Below, in pieces: positions 28,006 through 36,318 of a stretch of DNA of 64,000 nucleotides. Made by a program: the position numbers and the translations under genes. The stretch's first letter is position 1, and the number at the start of each line of letters is the position of its first letter. The notes under the pieces were generated by a model that had not been told where the DNA came from, did no database searches, and saw only the letters and a list, made by a program, of their open reading frames with translations. Source of the DNA: Saprospiraceae bacterium (lineage in GTDB: Bacteria > Bacteroidota > Bacteroidia > Chitinophagales > Saprospiraceae); contig JADKAE010000005.1 in the NCBI GenBank assembly GCA_016715405.1, positions 124,001-188,000 on the forward strand, read 5' to 3'.

Positions 28006-28821
28006 ACAGCTACTCCGTAGTCGCGCAGTGCGGCATTGAGCGATACCTTTTTGTCGGTACTTTCTTTGCGTTCGCCAATGATCAAGGCGCAGGGCACCTG
28101 GTATTCACCGGCGGGGAATTTCTTGGTATACGACCCGGGGATGACCACCGAGCGAGCCGGCACGCGGCCTTTGTAGGTGATGGGTTTTGCGCCGGTGACA
28201 TCAATGATATGGGTAGACTGCGTAAGAACGACATTGGCGCCGAGTACCGCTTCGCGCTCCACTCTAACGCCTTCCACCACGATACAGCGCGAGCCGATAA
28301 AACATTCATCTTCGATAATAGTGGGAGCGGCTTGCGGGGGTTCGAGTACGCCGCCGATACCTACGCCGCCGCTGAGGTGTACGTTGCGGCCTATCTGCGC
28401 ACAACTGCCTACGGTTGCCCAGGTATCTACCATAGAGCCCGCACCTACCCAGGCGCCGATATTGACATAACTTGGCATCAGAATCACGCCTCGCTCGAGG
28501 AAAGCGCCATAACGGGCAATCGCATGGGGCACCACCCGCACGCCCTGCGAGGCATAATTGCGCTTCAATGGTATTTTATCGTGAAATTCAAAAGGGCCCA
28601 CTTCGATAGTCTGCATCTGCTGAAGTGGAAAACAGCACAACGGCTTTTTTTATCCATTCGTTCACCTGCCACTCTCCGCTGTCGAGCGGGTCGGCCACTC
28701 TTACTTCGCCTTGATCGAGTAATTCCAGCACATGAAACACGGCCTCCTGGGTGGGTTTTTCTTTCAGCAATTCGCGGTTTTCCCAGGCAGCTTCTACCAG
28801 GGATCGTAGTTGATTGGTCAT
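28002..28821 (-). CDS. dapD: 2,3,4,5-tetrahydropyridine-2,6-dicarboxylate N-succinyltransferase (one frameshift)
   Basis: Lysine/diaminopimelate pathway enzyme that succinylates tetrahydrodipicolinate. About 273 residues. The N-terminal helical domain (SLVEAAWENRELLKEKPTQE, then EWQVNEWIKKAVVLF) joins the left-handed beta-helix of hexapeptide repeats: FLERGVILMPSYVNIGAWVG, MVDTWATVGSCAQIGRNVHL and DECFIGSRCIVVEGVRV. The two frames meet near 28628 in a run of four T's. An essential gene, so the indel is almost certainly a consensus error. The C-terminus overlaps the palindrome. Confidence 0.94.
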
Positions 28822-28844
28822 GCGTTATAGCGTTAGTTTTTGTA

Positions 28845-28930
28845 ACTGTTTAGCGATTGGGTTTAGCGTTAGGGTTTAGCGATTGGGTTTAGCTAAACTG
28901 CGCATGCACTAAACCCTATCGCTAAACAGT
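28845..28930. repeat. TTTAGCGATTGGG hairpin family, copy 2
   Basis: Left arm ACTGTTTAGCGATTGGG plus two more TTTAGCG words; right arm CTAAACCCTATCGCTAAACAGT in parts, with the shared centre CTGCGCATGCAC. It lies between two minus-strand genes (the unknown protein ending at 28941 and dapD starting at 28821). Confidence 0.85.
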
Positions 28931-28940
28931 CACTAGTTTT

Positions 28941-30361
28941 TTAATTATAAATAAACTTCACCAGTCTGAGGCGGTTGCGTCGTTCGCTGGGCACTACCAG
29001 TTCATTGGCGCTTATCTGGATGGCATCGCGAAACCGCAGTCGTAGTTCGAGGTTTTGCGTGCTAAGAATACTGTTGCGGTCATACTCCCCAATGCCATTG
29101 ACAATATACTCGCTGACGGTATTTTCGTAGCGAATTTCGTCATTATACAGAAAGCGCAGATTTCCGGTAGTTTTAAAAAGAAAATAAGAAGAATACACCC
29201 CGTCGTCATCCTGCGAATATTGTTTTTTGGGCAACACATTTTTCCAGTGGGTAGCGCCGTCGGGATGCAGTGAAATGACAAACAAATCGTCGTAATAATA
29301 ATCAACCACCGATCGGCTGCTGGGGTCGTAATAGGTGCGGTTGTATGCAGCCGTACTTCTGAACAGTTGCTTGGTGCGTTCGCCGATCAACAAGGCGCCT
29401 CCATCCTTTCGAAGCACGATTTCGCGCACGATTATCTCATCGAGGCCTTTATTACTCACATTGGTTTTGCCCAAAAGGCCGGATAAAAAAGCCTCGTCAA
29501 ACGCATCAAAGCGCAAAAGGTGTTTTTTATTATCGGTAAGATCCACGCCCATATAGAAATAGCCGTTGGCGCGTTCGGGGTCTTTTTCTCCGTATAAGCC
29601 CGCGCCTACCAGGCGATTATTGAGATTATCGCAGGCAAAGGCCACGTCGAAGGTGAGTTTTCCCTCGAGGGGCACGTTAAAAGATCGCACATCGCCCTCG
29701 CCTGTAAACGTATATATTTCGTAATAATGGGTTTTCTTTCGGGCTCTAAAATTATCTCGTTCGATAATCATAAAAAAATGCCCTTCGTTATTGACGAGGA
29801 AATGGGAAATATCCTGTCCATAGATAAAATCGTCGGGCATGAAATTCTTTCCCACAGCAGCTTCATGCCATTTACATCATAGGCAGCTGCCTTGACGATC
29901 GTTTGCCGTTCCACAAAATAAAAAAGCACCTTGCTTTTATCTTCTGAGCGAACGATCTGAATATTGGGGGTATAAAACAAATAACCCCAATTGACCACTG
30001 TAACAGAATCGATGAGGTTGGCGCCCGGGTCGTAGCGGTGTGCTTTGAGGACTGTATTACCCCTGTTGCGGTACTGATAAAAAAGCGTAAAGTCGGATTT
30101 TGAATGGGTGAACCCCAGTACAACGGGGGTGCGTTTGTCGAGCTCCAGCAACTTACTCCAGCCGAGTTTCATCTGACGATCAAAACCCTGGATTTCGAAT
30201 TCGAGATTGCGGTTGCGAAACAACAGCAATTGCCCTTTCATCTCGCCGATCAATTCGTAAGCTATTTCGTTGCGCAACGTAATATCTTCCGACATGGCGA
30301 TGGTTTGCGCCCGGGCGCCATAGAGCAAAAAACAAACAAGCAAGGTGAGCACTGGTTTCAT
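28941..30361 (-). CDS. Unknown exported protein (one frameshift)
   Basis: About 473 residues with a signal peptide from the ATG at 30359-30361 (PVLTLLVCFLLYGARAQ). I do not recognise a domain. The protein is rich in strand-like repeats that would suit a beta-propeller or other all-beta fold (YELIGEMKGQLLLFRNRN, KTHYYEIYTFTGEGDVRSF, DDLFVISLHPDGATHWKN). It ends in RRNRLRLVKFIYN with no sorting domain. The frame breaks near 29861, where one base joins the halves. It is divergent from trmB. Probably periplasmic or surface-exposed; function unknown. Confidence 0.75.
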
Positions 30362-30436
30362 AGCCTTAATGTGTATGTTATAATTAACAAATATGCGCGA
30401 TGCTTGATTATTCCGGCACAAATAAGCCATAAAAAA

Positions 30437-30470
30437 TTGTCGTTTTTATGTCTACGGAACCCTATTTTTG
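30437..30470 (+). promoter_or_regulatory. Promoter of trmB
   Basis: TTG at 30437-30439, a 23-bp spacer, TATTTTTG at 30463-30470; 33 bp leader to the ATG at 30504. Confidence 0.6.
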
Positions 30471-30503
30471 CGCCTTAATTCAGCGGTTTATCCCAAAGTG
30501 CAC

Positions 30504-31193
30504 ATGAGCAAGCGCAACAAATTGCAAAAATTTGCCGAAGTATTGTCATTTCCCAATGTGTTGGAAAATTTCGACGCAGCCCATCCGCAATTGACTGCCG
30601 CGCACGGCGTCACGGTTGATTTGCGCGGGCGCTGGTCGGTTGCTTTTTTTGGCAATACCAACCCCCTTACACTCGAACTGGCTTGCGGACGCGGCGAATA
30701 CACCATCGGGCTTGCCCAACAAGACCCCCGGCGCAACTATATTGGCATAGACGTCAAGGGCGCTCGTATCTGGAAGGGCGCCTCGCAGGCGCTCGAACAG
30801 CGCATAACCCATGCGGCTTTTTTGCGTACGCGGATCGAACAAATTGAACACTTTTTTGCAGAAGGGGAAGTAAGCGAAATATGGATTACGTTTCCCGATC
30901 CTTTTCTACGTGAGAGCAAATCGAACCGCCGTCTCACCTCCGCTGCTTTCCTCGATCGCTATCGCAAATTTCTGCAGCCCGGCGCCCTCATCCACCTCAA
31001 AACAGATGAAATACAATTGTACGATTTCACCCTCGATACGCTGGCCGGCTATCCCGGCGCTGTAATCAGGTATCACAGCGCCGACATATACGCCGGAGAA
31101 TTGCCCGTAAAAGCGCTGGAGCTAAAAACTTACTACGAAAAAAAGCACCTGGAGGAAGGAAAAACCATCAAGTACATTCAGTTTACTATATAA
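30504..31193 (+). CDS. trmB: tRNA (guanine-N7-)-methyltransferase
   Basis: Makes m7G46 in the tRNA variable loop using S-adenosylmethionine. 229 residues from the ATG at 30504. The SAM-binding motif LTLELACGRGEYTIGLAQQ, then RRNYIGIDVKGARIWKGA, and the family motif EIWITFPDPFLRESKSNRRL are clear, as is the C-terminal KALELKTYYEKKHLEEGKTI. The in-frame start at 30468 precedes the transcription start predicted from the promoter and is rejected. Convergent with the unknown gene at 31200. Confidence 0.94.
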   Translation: MSKRNKLQKFAEVLSFPNVLENFDAAHPQLTAAHGVTVDLRGRWSVAFFGNTNPLTLELACGRGEYTIGLAQQDPRRNYIGIDVKGARIWKGASQALEQRITHAAFLRTRIEQIEHFFAEGEVSEIWITFPDPFLRESKSNRRLTSAAFLDRYRKFLQPGALIHLKTDEIQLYDFTLDTLAGYPGAVIRYHSADIYAGELPVKALELKTYYEKKHLEEGKTIKYIQFTI

Positions 31194-31199
31194 CCCTAC

Positions 31200-32621
31200 C
31201 TATCCAAGTAAATTTCGTTTAAACTGTATAAACTCGTTTAGCGAGGTCGTCAACTGCTCATTCATGCTATGCGCTTCCTGCGGCGAAAATTCATCGCCCC
31301 AAACGATGGCATCCATCAATTGGTCGAGCAGGTTGTCTACCGGATGGAATTGCATCATAGCCGAAAAATCATCGAGCAGAACCTCTCCATCCTGCTCGCT
31401 AAATTCCCGCAAGGTGCCCACTATTTCCATTTTGAATTGCACGATTCTCCCCAAAAGGCGTAACGACTGCATAGAAAGCCGCTTTTTCGACCATATCTTT
31501 TGCAGCTTTTTGACTAATCCATCAACTGCCTTGTTAAAATTCGCCTGCTGTTTTGGGTTGTAAAATCCATAGCGTTCGTCGGGAAACAGGATAGCCATGA
31601 TCTCAGAAAGATTGCTCTTTTGGTCGTGATGCGCATCTATTACCATTTTGGCGGCAATAAAGGCTTCGCTATAGCTATTTCCCATTTCATCCAAAATACC
31701 GTCTATAGTCTTTGCCTTTCCCATCTTGTCGGGATCAAAGCTAAGCTGCTGTTCTATGGCTTGTTCGAGCAAATTTTCAAAAAAATCGCTCGACTGCAGG
31801 TAGGTATAACTGCCTTCAAACATAAGCTGCCAGTCGGATTCTCCCATAAGAAAAGGTCCTATAGGCGAACCTGGATTTTGCACAACGGAGGGGCTGGTGA
31901 TACGTGCATAGGCCCAAAAAACAATCAGATCGACGGGTACGGGCTGGTGTTCGGTTTCAATAATATCCAGTAGTGCGGATTTGAGCAACTCGTCGTGTCT
32001 GTTGATCACCAGCTTTTGTTCGGCAATTTGCTTAGAGCTGATTTTCGTTAAACGAAAGCGACGCTGGGCATAATCCACGGGGATCACCATCCACATATCT
32101 TTGTCGGAAACAGGATGGTCATTCAGCCATATTGAAAGGTCAAGTGCGCTTAAGCTCAGCGCTTTGTTTTTTATATCTACCTCAAAATAATTATTGTTGT
32201 AGGGCGCTATCAGCATGGTAAATTGCTGTGCTTGCTCGATGGGGATGCTCACTTTGACCTGGGGAATGATAGCGCCAGTTTCGTCTTCGAATAGAAGGGT
32301 TTGGGCGTCGATCTCCGGATTGATAAAGGGCATAAGCCGGTGCCCTAAAATGAGGCAGCGGTTTTCCATGTCCAGTTTATTTGGCAGGATGCGAAACTGG
32401 GTTTGACTGAATAGTTTTTCGCGGAATACCAACCGGCTTTGAGCCCGGTCGACGGCGGTATCTGTAATACCTTCGTCCCAGATATAATTTTCAATATCGT
32501 CAATCAGTTTGGCTGCCGACTTTTTATTCGGATGCAGCTGTCGGATAGTTCTGACAATATCGTCGAAATGGGTCTCTTCCCTGGAGTCGAGCACCTGCAG
32601 GATGGCCTTTTTTATAGACAT
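31200..32621 (-). CDS. Unknown cytoplasmic protein, 473 residues
   Basis: Intact ORF, no signal peptide or membrane segment. The N-terminal ~70 residues (KKAILQVLDSREETHFDDIV and RTIRQLHPNKKSAAKLIDDI) look like a winged-helix or wHTH module of the kind found in HARE/ASXL-type or RNA polymerase delta-like domains (weak inference). The middle part is beta-rich with a hydrophobic core, and the C-terminal ~150 residues are helical (KAVDGLVKKLQKIWSKKRLS). I do not recognise the whole protein. It sits between murI (24 bp upstream) and the convergent trmB. Confidence 0.8.
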   Translation of the reverse strand: MSIKKAILQVLDSREETHFDDIVRTIRQLHPNKKSAAKLIDDIENYIWDEGITDTAVDRAQSRLVFREKLFSQTQFRILPNKLDMENRCLILGHRLMPFINPEIDAQTLLFEDETGAIIPQVKVSIPIEQAQQFTMLIAPYNNNYFEVDIKNKALSLSALDLSIWLNDHPVSDKDMWMVIPVDYAQRRFRLTKISSKQIAEQKLVINRHDELLKSALLDIIETEHQPVPVDLIVFWAYARITSPSVVQNPGSPIGPFLMGESDWQLMFEGSYTYLQSSDFFENLLEQAIEQQLSFDPDKMGKAKTIDGILDEMGNSYSEAFIAAKMVIDAHHDQKSNLSEIMAILFPDERYGFYNPKQQANFNKAVDGLVKKLQKIWSKKRLSMQSLRLLGRIVQFKMEIVGTLREFSEQDGEVLLDDFSAMMQFHPVDNLLDQLMDAIVWGDEFSPQEAHSMNEQLTTSLNEFIQFKRNLLG

Positions 32622-32645
32622 AATGGGCAGTCTAGAATCCTAAAG

Positions 32646-33443
32646 TTAATAAATCAAATGCTGCTCGAGCAGAAAATCGGCTAAAAAAAAGCGTTTTGCC
32701 ATGGTATGGAAAGCGTGGGGGTCGCCGGACACAAAGAAACGATGATCATCGGTGCGCTGGTCGCTCAACAAGGAGAGGTGTTGAAGGCGGCGTTGGAGTT
32801 GCCTGGCTACGGCCGGGGCGGGATCGATAATTGTAGCAGAGGGTGGAATAATTCGTTCGATAAGGGGTCTTACCAACGGATAGTGCGTACAGCCCAGCAC
32901 AAAAGTATCGGCGCCTTTATCGAGCATAGGCGTCAGTATCTGTTGCAGAAAATTTTCGGTGATCGCATCCTCAACGAGGCCCGCTTCGATGAGCTCTACC
33001 AAACCGATGCAGGGGTTTTCGAGCACCGTGATGCCATGGCCAAACCGGTCTACGAGGTTGGCGTAGCGCTCGCTCGAGAAAGTGCCGCGAGTGGCCAAAA
33101 CGCCTATCACACCCGTTTGAGTAGCCGAAGATGCGGGTTTTACGGCGGGTTCCATGCCGATGATAGGCACCAATGGCCAGGTATGCCGCAAGGAAGCAAG
33201 TGCGGCGGCAGAGGCGGTATTACAGGCTACTACAATAGCTTTGCAACCCTGGTCGAGTAAAAAAGAAACGATATCGTGCGAATACCTGATTACCGTTTCG
33301 GCAGATTTGCCGCCATAGGGGACGTGGGCTGTATCGCCAAAATAAAACAGCGTTTCATGCGGCAATATATTGACAATGGCATTGGCGACCGTAAGGCCGC
33401 CAATGCCAGAGTCAAAAATTCCGATAGGAGCACGAGGCGCCAA
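32646..33443 (-). CDS. murI: Glutamate racemase
   Basis: Makes D-glutamate for peptidoglycan. 265 residues. Both catalytic Cys motifs are present: IVVACNTASAAALAS and FVLGCTHYPLVRPLIE. The N-terminus PIGIFDSGIGGLTVANAI is the family signature, with YFGDTAHVPYGGKS following. The start appears to be TTG at 33441-33443, because no ATG or GTG lies upstream in frame before the ompH stop 8 bp away. It is in an operon after two ompH genes, a common Bacteroidota arrangement downstream of bamA. Confidence 0.94.
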   Translation of the reverse strand: MAPRAPIGIFDSGIGGLTVANAIVNILPHETLFYFGDTAHVPYGGKSAETVIRYSHDIVSFLLDQGCKAIVVACNTASAAALASLRHTWPLVPIIGMEPAVKPASSATQTGVIGVLATRGTFSSERYANLVDRFGHGITVLENPCIGLVELIEAGLVEDAITENFLQQILTPMLDKGADTFVLGCTHYPLVRPLIERIIPPSATIIDPAPAVARQLQRRLQHLSLLSDQRTDDHRFFVSGDPHAFHTMAKRFFLADFLLEQHLIY

Positions 33444-33451
33444 AGCTGTAT

Positions 33452-33970
33452 TTATGGATTGATACCCAATTTGGCTTTCACCATCGGACTTACATCCTGT
33501 GTTTGTTCATAATAGAGCAATACACCCTGGTCGAAAACAAATTGGAAGCCGTTTTCCTTAGCTACGTCGCTAATGGCTTTATTCACTTTGTCGTAAATAG
33601 GCTGGAGCAATTCGGTGCGCTTGTCCTGCAGTTGTTTCACCATATCCTGCTCAAACTTGCCGATTTCCTCCTCGCGCGCTTTGAGTTTGGCGGCTTCTTC
33701 TTCCTGCTGCTTGGGTGACAATTCACCGCGCTCTACCCTGGCCTGGACTTCGGTATAATCTTTCTGCAGTTGTTCTACCATACCCTGGCCCTTCTTCTGC
33801 AATTGCTTTTGAAGTGCTTCGAGATTGGCATCAGCCTGCTTTACTTCGGGCATTGCCGACAGGATTTCGGCTGAATTGATATAACCGAATTTTTGGGCGT
33901 CGAGATTCATGGTGAGGCCCAGGACCAAGACCAGCGCACTGCCGAACTTGAGGAATGACATCATCTTCAA
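33452..33970 (-). CDS. OmpH/Skp-family periplasmic chaperone, copy B
   Basis: 172 residues with a signal peptide (FGSALVLVLGLTMNLDAQ). Next comes the strand KFGYINSAEILSAMPEVKQA, a long coiled-coil arm (about residues 45-125, rich in Lys, Glu and Gln), and the trimer-forming end KVNKAISDVAKENGFQFVFD. It binds unfolded outer-membrane proteins in the periplasm (family knowledge). Second of two adjacent copies; murI follows 8 bp later. Either of two ATGs (33970 or 33964) could be used. Confidence 0.92.
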   Translation of the reverse strand: MKMMSFLKFGSALVLVLGLTMNLDAQKFGYINSAEILSAMPEVKQADANLEALQKQLQKKGQGMVEQLQKDYTEVQARVERGELSPKQQEEEAAKLKAREEEIGKFEQDMVKQLQDKRTELLQPIYDKVNKAISDVAKENGFQFVFDQGVLLYYEQTQDVSPMVKAKLGINP

Positions 33971-34037
33971 TGTGTTTAGTTTTGTGGTTTTGACGTAAAA
34001 ACGCCGGCGAAGTTACAGCTTTTCGAACTCCCGGTCG

Positions 34038-34568
34038 TTATTTCTTTTTCAATCTTTCCAAAACCTCCGAGGTTTTGTCGTATTGCGCGCTGCTGAAAAT
34101 GATACCTGCCGATCCGCCTTTGTCAAAAATAAAGTCGAACCCGCGCTCAGCGGCATAATCTTCAATAGCCGAATACACTTTATCCTGTATGGGTCGCACG
34201 AGTTCCTGGCGTCTTTTGAATAACTCGCCTTCGGGACCGAACTTGGCTTTTTGCATGTCGCGCACTTCTTTTTCCTTGTTCGTGATCTCTTCTTCGCGCT
34301 GACGGCGCGCTTCATCACTTAAAAGGACTTGTTCAGCCTGGTAACGGTTGTACATACCCTTAATAACATCGTATTCTTGTGCAATATCCTGTCGCCACTT
34401 GTTGGCCTGGCGGTCCAGTTCGTCTTGTGCGTCCTTGTATTCCTGTATACTTTCCAATATTTTATTGACATCTACACAGGCGATGCGCTGCGCATTAGCG
34501 CTGAATGCAAGCGACATCACTAAGAGCATGGCTGCCAGTCCTTTGAGCAAAAACGGTCGGTAGTTCAT
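34038..34568 (-). CDS. OmpH/Skp-family periplasmic chaperone, copy A
   Basis: 176 residues with a signal peptide (GLAAMLLVMSLAFSANAQ). RIACVDVNKILESIQEYKDA is the N-terminal strand, followed by a coiled-coil arm, then KVYSAIEDYAAERGFDFIFD. It shares the fold of the downstream copy but diverges in sequence. A TACTTTTG -7 element lies at 34594-34601. In related genomes bamA precedes this pair; here the upstream side is a repeat-filled gap, so bamA has been separated (inference). Confidence 0.92.
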   Translation of the reverse strand: MNYRPFLLKGLAAMLLVMSLAFSANAQRIACVDVNKILESIQEYKDAQDELDRQANKWRQDIAQEYDVIKGMYNRYQAEQVLLSDEARRQREEEITNKEKEVRDMQKAKFGPEGELFKRRQELVRPIQDKVYSAIEDYAAERGFDFIFDKGGSAGIIFSSAQYDKTSEVLERLKKK

Positions 34569-34973
34569 ATTAATGCGAATTTTATTGGTTATGCAAAAGT
34601 ATTTGTTGCGCTTTCAAAATTGTAACTGTTTAGCGATTGGGTTTAGCGATTGGGTTTAGCTGTATGTTTAGCAAACTAAACCCTAACGCTAAACTGCGCA
34701 TGCACTAAACCCTATCGCTAAACTGCTACTCAAAATTACGACTTTTTCTACCCTTTAGACTTTGCCATGGGGCTGCCGATACTTTTTATAGACGTTAAAA
34801 ATGCGTTAATAGTATTTTTTATTATTTGAAAATCAATTATTTAACCTTCAAACAGCAATACGCTCCTGGCCGTGGTTTAACCAATGTTTAACGCCAGGGA
34901 AATGAGATTGGCTTAGGGATTGGGCTGAGCGATGAACTGCTAACTGCTAATCTCCTAAGTCCTAAGTTCAAGT
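34569..34973. other. 405-bp gap filled by repeats
   Basis: It holds the -7 element of ompH (34594-34601), copy 3 of the TTTAGCGATTGGG hairpin family (34623-34726) and another word-repeat hairpin (34905-34985). In between, 34740-34900 is AT-rich with no ORF or structure I can name. Confidence 0.7.
34623..34726. repeat. TTTAGCGATTGGG hairpin family, copy 3
   Basis: The same arms and centre as copies 1 and 2, but with an extra block between the left and right arms: TGTATGTTTAGCAAAC, then CTAAACCCTAACGC. The extra block is itself partly complementary to the left-arm words, so this copy can fold in alternative ways. Confidence 0.85.
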
Positions 34974-34985
34974 TCACAGTTCAAC
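34905..34985. repeat. Intergenic word-repeat hairpin (ATTGGGC / CTAACTG words)
   Basis: Left: GATTGGCTTAGGGATTGGGC; right: repeated AACTGCTAACTG, then CTAAGTCCTAAG. Arms are less regular than in other copies. It reaches into the last codons of mutA (stop at 34974). Confidence 0.55.
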
Positions 34986-36156
34986 TACCTGCATAAACCC
35001 GCCTTTCTGTTCCATTTCCTGAAATTTTTGCCAGGCGTGCTGAACGAGCGCGGCCGTTAGCTTTTCCATATAAAAGCTGCCGGCGGCGGGGTCGACTACG
35101 CGGTCGAGGTAACTTTCCATTTTGAGCAGGTGCTGCACATTGCGGGCGATACGCCTGGAGAAAAGGGAGCTTTCTTCGGTAGTAGCGGCATCGGAAGGAA
35201 GTACGAAAAGGGTATGCGCGCCGCCGATGACGGCTGACATCGACTGCGTAGCCGCTCTGATCATGTTGGTATACACGTCGGCGGTTTGCGTTTCGGGGGC
35301 AAAGTGCACATAAACCGGCGGTAGCGGCGCATCGGCATGGCCGTATGCGCCCAGCAAATCAGCCCACAGTACCTCGAGGGCTCGCAATTTGGCGATAGCC
35401 ACAAAAGCTGGTATTGATGGCAATGCTGATATGCAAATGCCGGTTTATATCATGGACGTGCATGCCTCTGTCGGTGAGCGCCGACAAACACTCGGCGCCT
35501 TTGGCCAGCGCAAATGCCAGCTCGTCGGCTACGTGCTGAGGCCGATCGTGGAAAGGCCGCACATCTATCTGCAAGGGGCGGAAACGCGGCAATTCGGTTT
35601 TGCAAAAAGCCAGCATTCGAATAAGCATATCAAAAGGCGGCTCGCTCCAGTCGAGCAAAGGATCAAAGTCGAGACTACCGGCTACGTGGTCGGTATCGAC
35701 GGACGTAGCCTTTACCCAACGCGCAAAGCTGTATAGCAATTGCTCGGGGTTTTTACCAGGGTAATCCAGCTCGAAGTGAAGGGCCACGAAATCGGGTCGA
35801 ATGCTCTCGAGCAGCTGGTGTAGCTCGTTATCGGTAGGCTGGTGGCGCAGCTGAAACAACGGCGCATGCACGCCTCCCAACAAACCCTCCAGTGTCTCCC
35901 GGTTGGCTTTTGCCATGTCTGTCACCACAATATACTCCCCTATTTCCCAACCATTTGCGGGTCGTGCTGCAACTTGTGTCGGGAATGCCGGCTGCCCCAC
36001 AAAATCATCGGGATGATAAAACGGATCGATCCGTATATCCTCGCTCAGGGACCATCGGAGGTCTTCAAAAGACTTGCCCTTGAGGTCTTTTTCCAATTGC
36101 TGCAACCACTCGGCTTTTGATACCGGAGGAAATTCAGAATATAATGATTCGCTCAT
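34974..36156 (-). CDS. mutA: Methylmalonyl-CoA mutase small (beta) subunit-like protein (one frameshift)
   Basis: About 395 residues. Methylmalonyl-CoA mutase interconverts methylmalonyl- and succinyl-CoA using coenzyme B12; the small subunit is thought to be structural, not catalytic. Seen here: PPVSKAEWLQQLEKDLKGKS, IRIDPFYHPDDFVG, GGAHTLFVLPSDAATTEESS and DRVVDPAAGSFYMEKLTAAL. The halves join near 35403 where four T's should be five (NTSFFVAIAKLRALE). It is shorter than the ~600-residue MutA with a B12 domain, as in other short Bacteroidota forms. The large subunit (mutB) is not adjacent, which is unusual. Confidence 0.88.
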
Positions 36157-36258
36157 GAAGTCGTACTTGGTTCCTTAATATTTAAAGATAATAGCAGCTA
36201 CGCAATTTGAAAGGACAAAAACGCACTTTTTTTGCAAACTTTTTTGTGGAAGATTCGT

Positions 36259-36298
36259 TATCTTTGTAATCGCATTGCGATACTTAGATTAAATCTAA
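36259..36298 (+). promoter_or_regulatory. iscS promoter with two palindromic operators
   Basis: TATCTTTG at 36259-36266 is a -7 element (possible TTG 24 bp upstream at 36232-36234). It is followed by two perfect palindromes: ATCGCA-T-TGCGAT (36269-36281) and TTAGATT-A-AATCTAA (36284-36298). The second has the 7-1-7 form seen in Fur-family sites. Both cover the predicted start site, so a bound repressor would block the isc operon (inference). Confidence 0.6.
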
Positions 36299-36318
36299 AT
36301 AAACTATTTTTTTTGATC

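Noticed and set aside
27990..28853. 287-residue ORF on the + strand
   Set aside because: Antisense to dapD, whose hexapeptide repeats are unambiguous.
36232..36318. Upstream start for iscS
   Set aside because: Would place the promoter and operators inside the coding region; the N-terminal motif begins at 36319.
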